Below are positions 5,069 through 5,644 of a DNA stretch of 5,644 bases, piece by piece. The notes under the pieces were generated by a model. The model did not search any database. It saw nothing but the letters and a program-made list of their open reading frames with translations, and was not told the DNA's origin. Both the position numbers and the translations under genes were made by a program. Origin of the DNA: Syntrophomonadaceae bacterium (GTDB taxonomy: Bacteria; Bacillota_D; Dethiobacteria; DTU022); assembly GCA_003562605.1 (NCBI GenBank), contig PWUG01000304.1, positions 1 through 5,644 of the forward strand, given 5' to 3'. Position 1 is the stretch's first letter; each line of letters opens with the position of its first letter.

Positions 5069-5644
5069 TGGTCTGCCTCCTTATTAACACTGCCCTGGCG
5101 TGAGCTTCAAGGCCTTCAGCCCGGGCCAGTGCAGCTATTTGTGGCGCTGCCTGGTCTAAAGCATCGGAAGAATAACAGAGAACGTGAGAACGTTTGATAA
5201 AATCAGCTACTCCCAGGGCTGATGTGTAGCGAGCCGCGGTTGCCGTGGGCAAAACGTGGTTCGAACCCGCCCAGTAATCCCCGAGCGGTTCCGGGGTGTA
5301 CGAACCGATGAACACGGCACCGGCATTTTTCACAGAATCAATATAGCGCCAGGCTCCTTCGAGATGCAATTCGAGGTGTTCGGGGGCCAGTTCGTTAACT
5401 ATCGGCCAGGCATCATCCAGACCGGGGACCAGGATAACCGCTCCCTGCTTTTTTAGAGATTGTTCTGCTATTTTTTTCCGTGGCAGCGTGGCCAGTTGTT
5501 CCTCAATATGTTCGACAACCGAACAGGCCAGCTTCTCGGAAGTAGTAATTAATATTGAACGGGAAAGAGGATCATGCTCAGCCTGCGATAAAAGGTCGGC
5601 AGCAATAAAAGACGGCCTGGCTGCCTGATCAGCAACAATTACTA
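5040..5644 (-). CDS. hisD: Histidinol dehydrogenase, 5' end cut by the window edge
   Basis: HisD oxidises histidinol to histidine in two NAD+-dependent steps, the last of the pathway, with a catalytic zinc. The frame is open from the right edge (first complete codon at 5642) through 200 codons to TAA at 5042-5040. Counting from the edge, the fragment shows DLLSQAEHD (16-24, Gln20 and His23), NELAPEHLEL (83-92, Glu88 and His89), YTPEPLGDYWAGSNHVLPT (115-133, Asp122 and His129) and EGLEAHA (176-182, His181). The spacing between these residues is almost identical to Escherichia coli Gln259, His262, Glu326, His327, Asp360, His367 and His419. By that alignment a little over half of the protein, about 240 residues, lies beyond the window. 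An internal ATG at 5369 is not the start, because essential motifs lie before it. After the usual AHA end there are about 17 extra residues that run over the hisB ribosome site and start. Confidence 0.97.
   Translation of the reverse strand, partial: VIVADQAARPSFIAADLLSQAEHDPLSRSILITTSEKLACSVVEHIEEQLATLPRKKIAEQSLKKQGAVILVPGLDDAWPIVNELAPEHLELHLEGAWRYIDSVKNAGAVFIGSYTPEPLGDYWAGSNHVLPTATAARYTSALGVADFIKRSHVLCYSSDALDQAAPQIAALARAEGLEAHARAVLIRRQTNEPSGKSRT

Noticed and set aside
5040..5369. A 109-codon gene starting at ATG 5369
   Set aside because: The same frame stays open to the window edge and encodes essential HisD motifs (SQAEHD, ELAPEHLE) before that ATG. It is the C-terminal part of hisD and not a separate gene.
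5256..5456. Plus-strand open frame of 66 codons opposite hisD
   Set aside because: It is antisense to the highly conserved active-site region of histidinol dehydrogenase and has no motif of its own.

Overview
Every gene I can support in this window lies on the minus strand, so transcription runs from the right edge towards the left. The eight genes are tightly packed. In transcription order they are hisD (5' part cut off), hisB, hisA, hisI, a PHP-type histidinol-phosphatase (hisJ/hisK family), an O6-alkylguanine-DNA alkyltransferase (ogt/MGMT), aroC, and aroB (3' part cut off). The gaps are 10 to 63 bases or the genes overlap. I see no internal promoter or rho-independent terminator, so this looks like part of one long biosynthetic operon.

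The right half (2502-5644) is histidine biosynthesis. It encodes phosphoribosyl-AMP cyclohydrolase (HisI), the ProFAR isomerase (HisA), imidazoleglycerol-phosphate dehydratase (HisB), histidinol-phosphatase (PHP) and histidinol dehydrogenase (HisD). The genes keep the classical order D-C-B-H-A-F-I-E, but hisC, hisH, hisF and hisE are absent. Both subunits of imidazole glycerol phosphate synthase (HisH and HisF) are therefore missing together from their usual places. The 63-base gap where hisF would be expected ends with a short reading frame that faintly resembles a HisF C-terminus.

The left half (1-1989) is the shikimate/chorismate pathway: chorismate synthase, then 3-dehydroquinate synthase. 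That is the order at the head of the Bacillus subtilis aromatic supraoperon. A DNA repair gene (ogt) sits exactly at the his/aro junction and shares the packed spacing.

The organism is probably a Bacillota (Firmicutes) member of moderate GC, perhaps Clostridia-like. The support is strong AAGGAGG-type Shine-Dalgarno sites before every start in the window, two probable TTG starts, a PHP-family rather than HAD-family histidinol-phosphatase, and B. subtilis-like aroC-aroB order. I cannot name a species. All enzymes keep their visible catalytic residues and none looks broken. I found no mobile element, CRISPR array, RNA gene or convincing novel system. The interesting points are operon architecture and start-site corrections.
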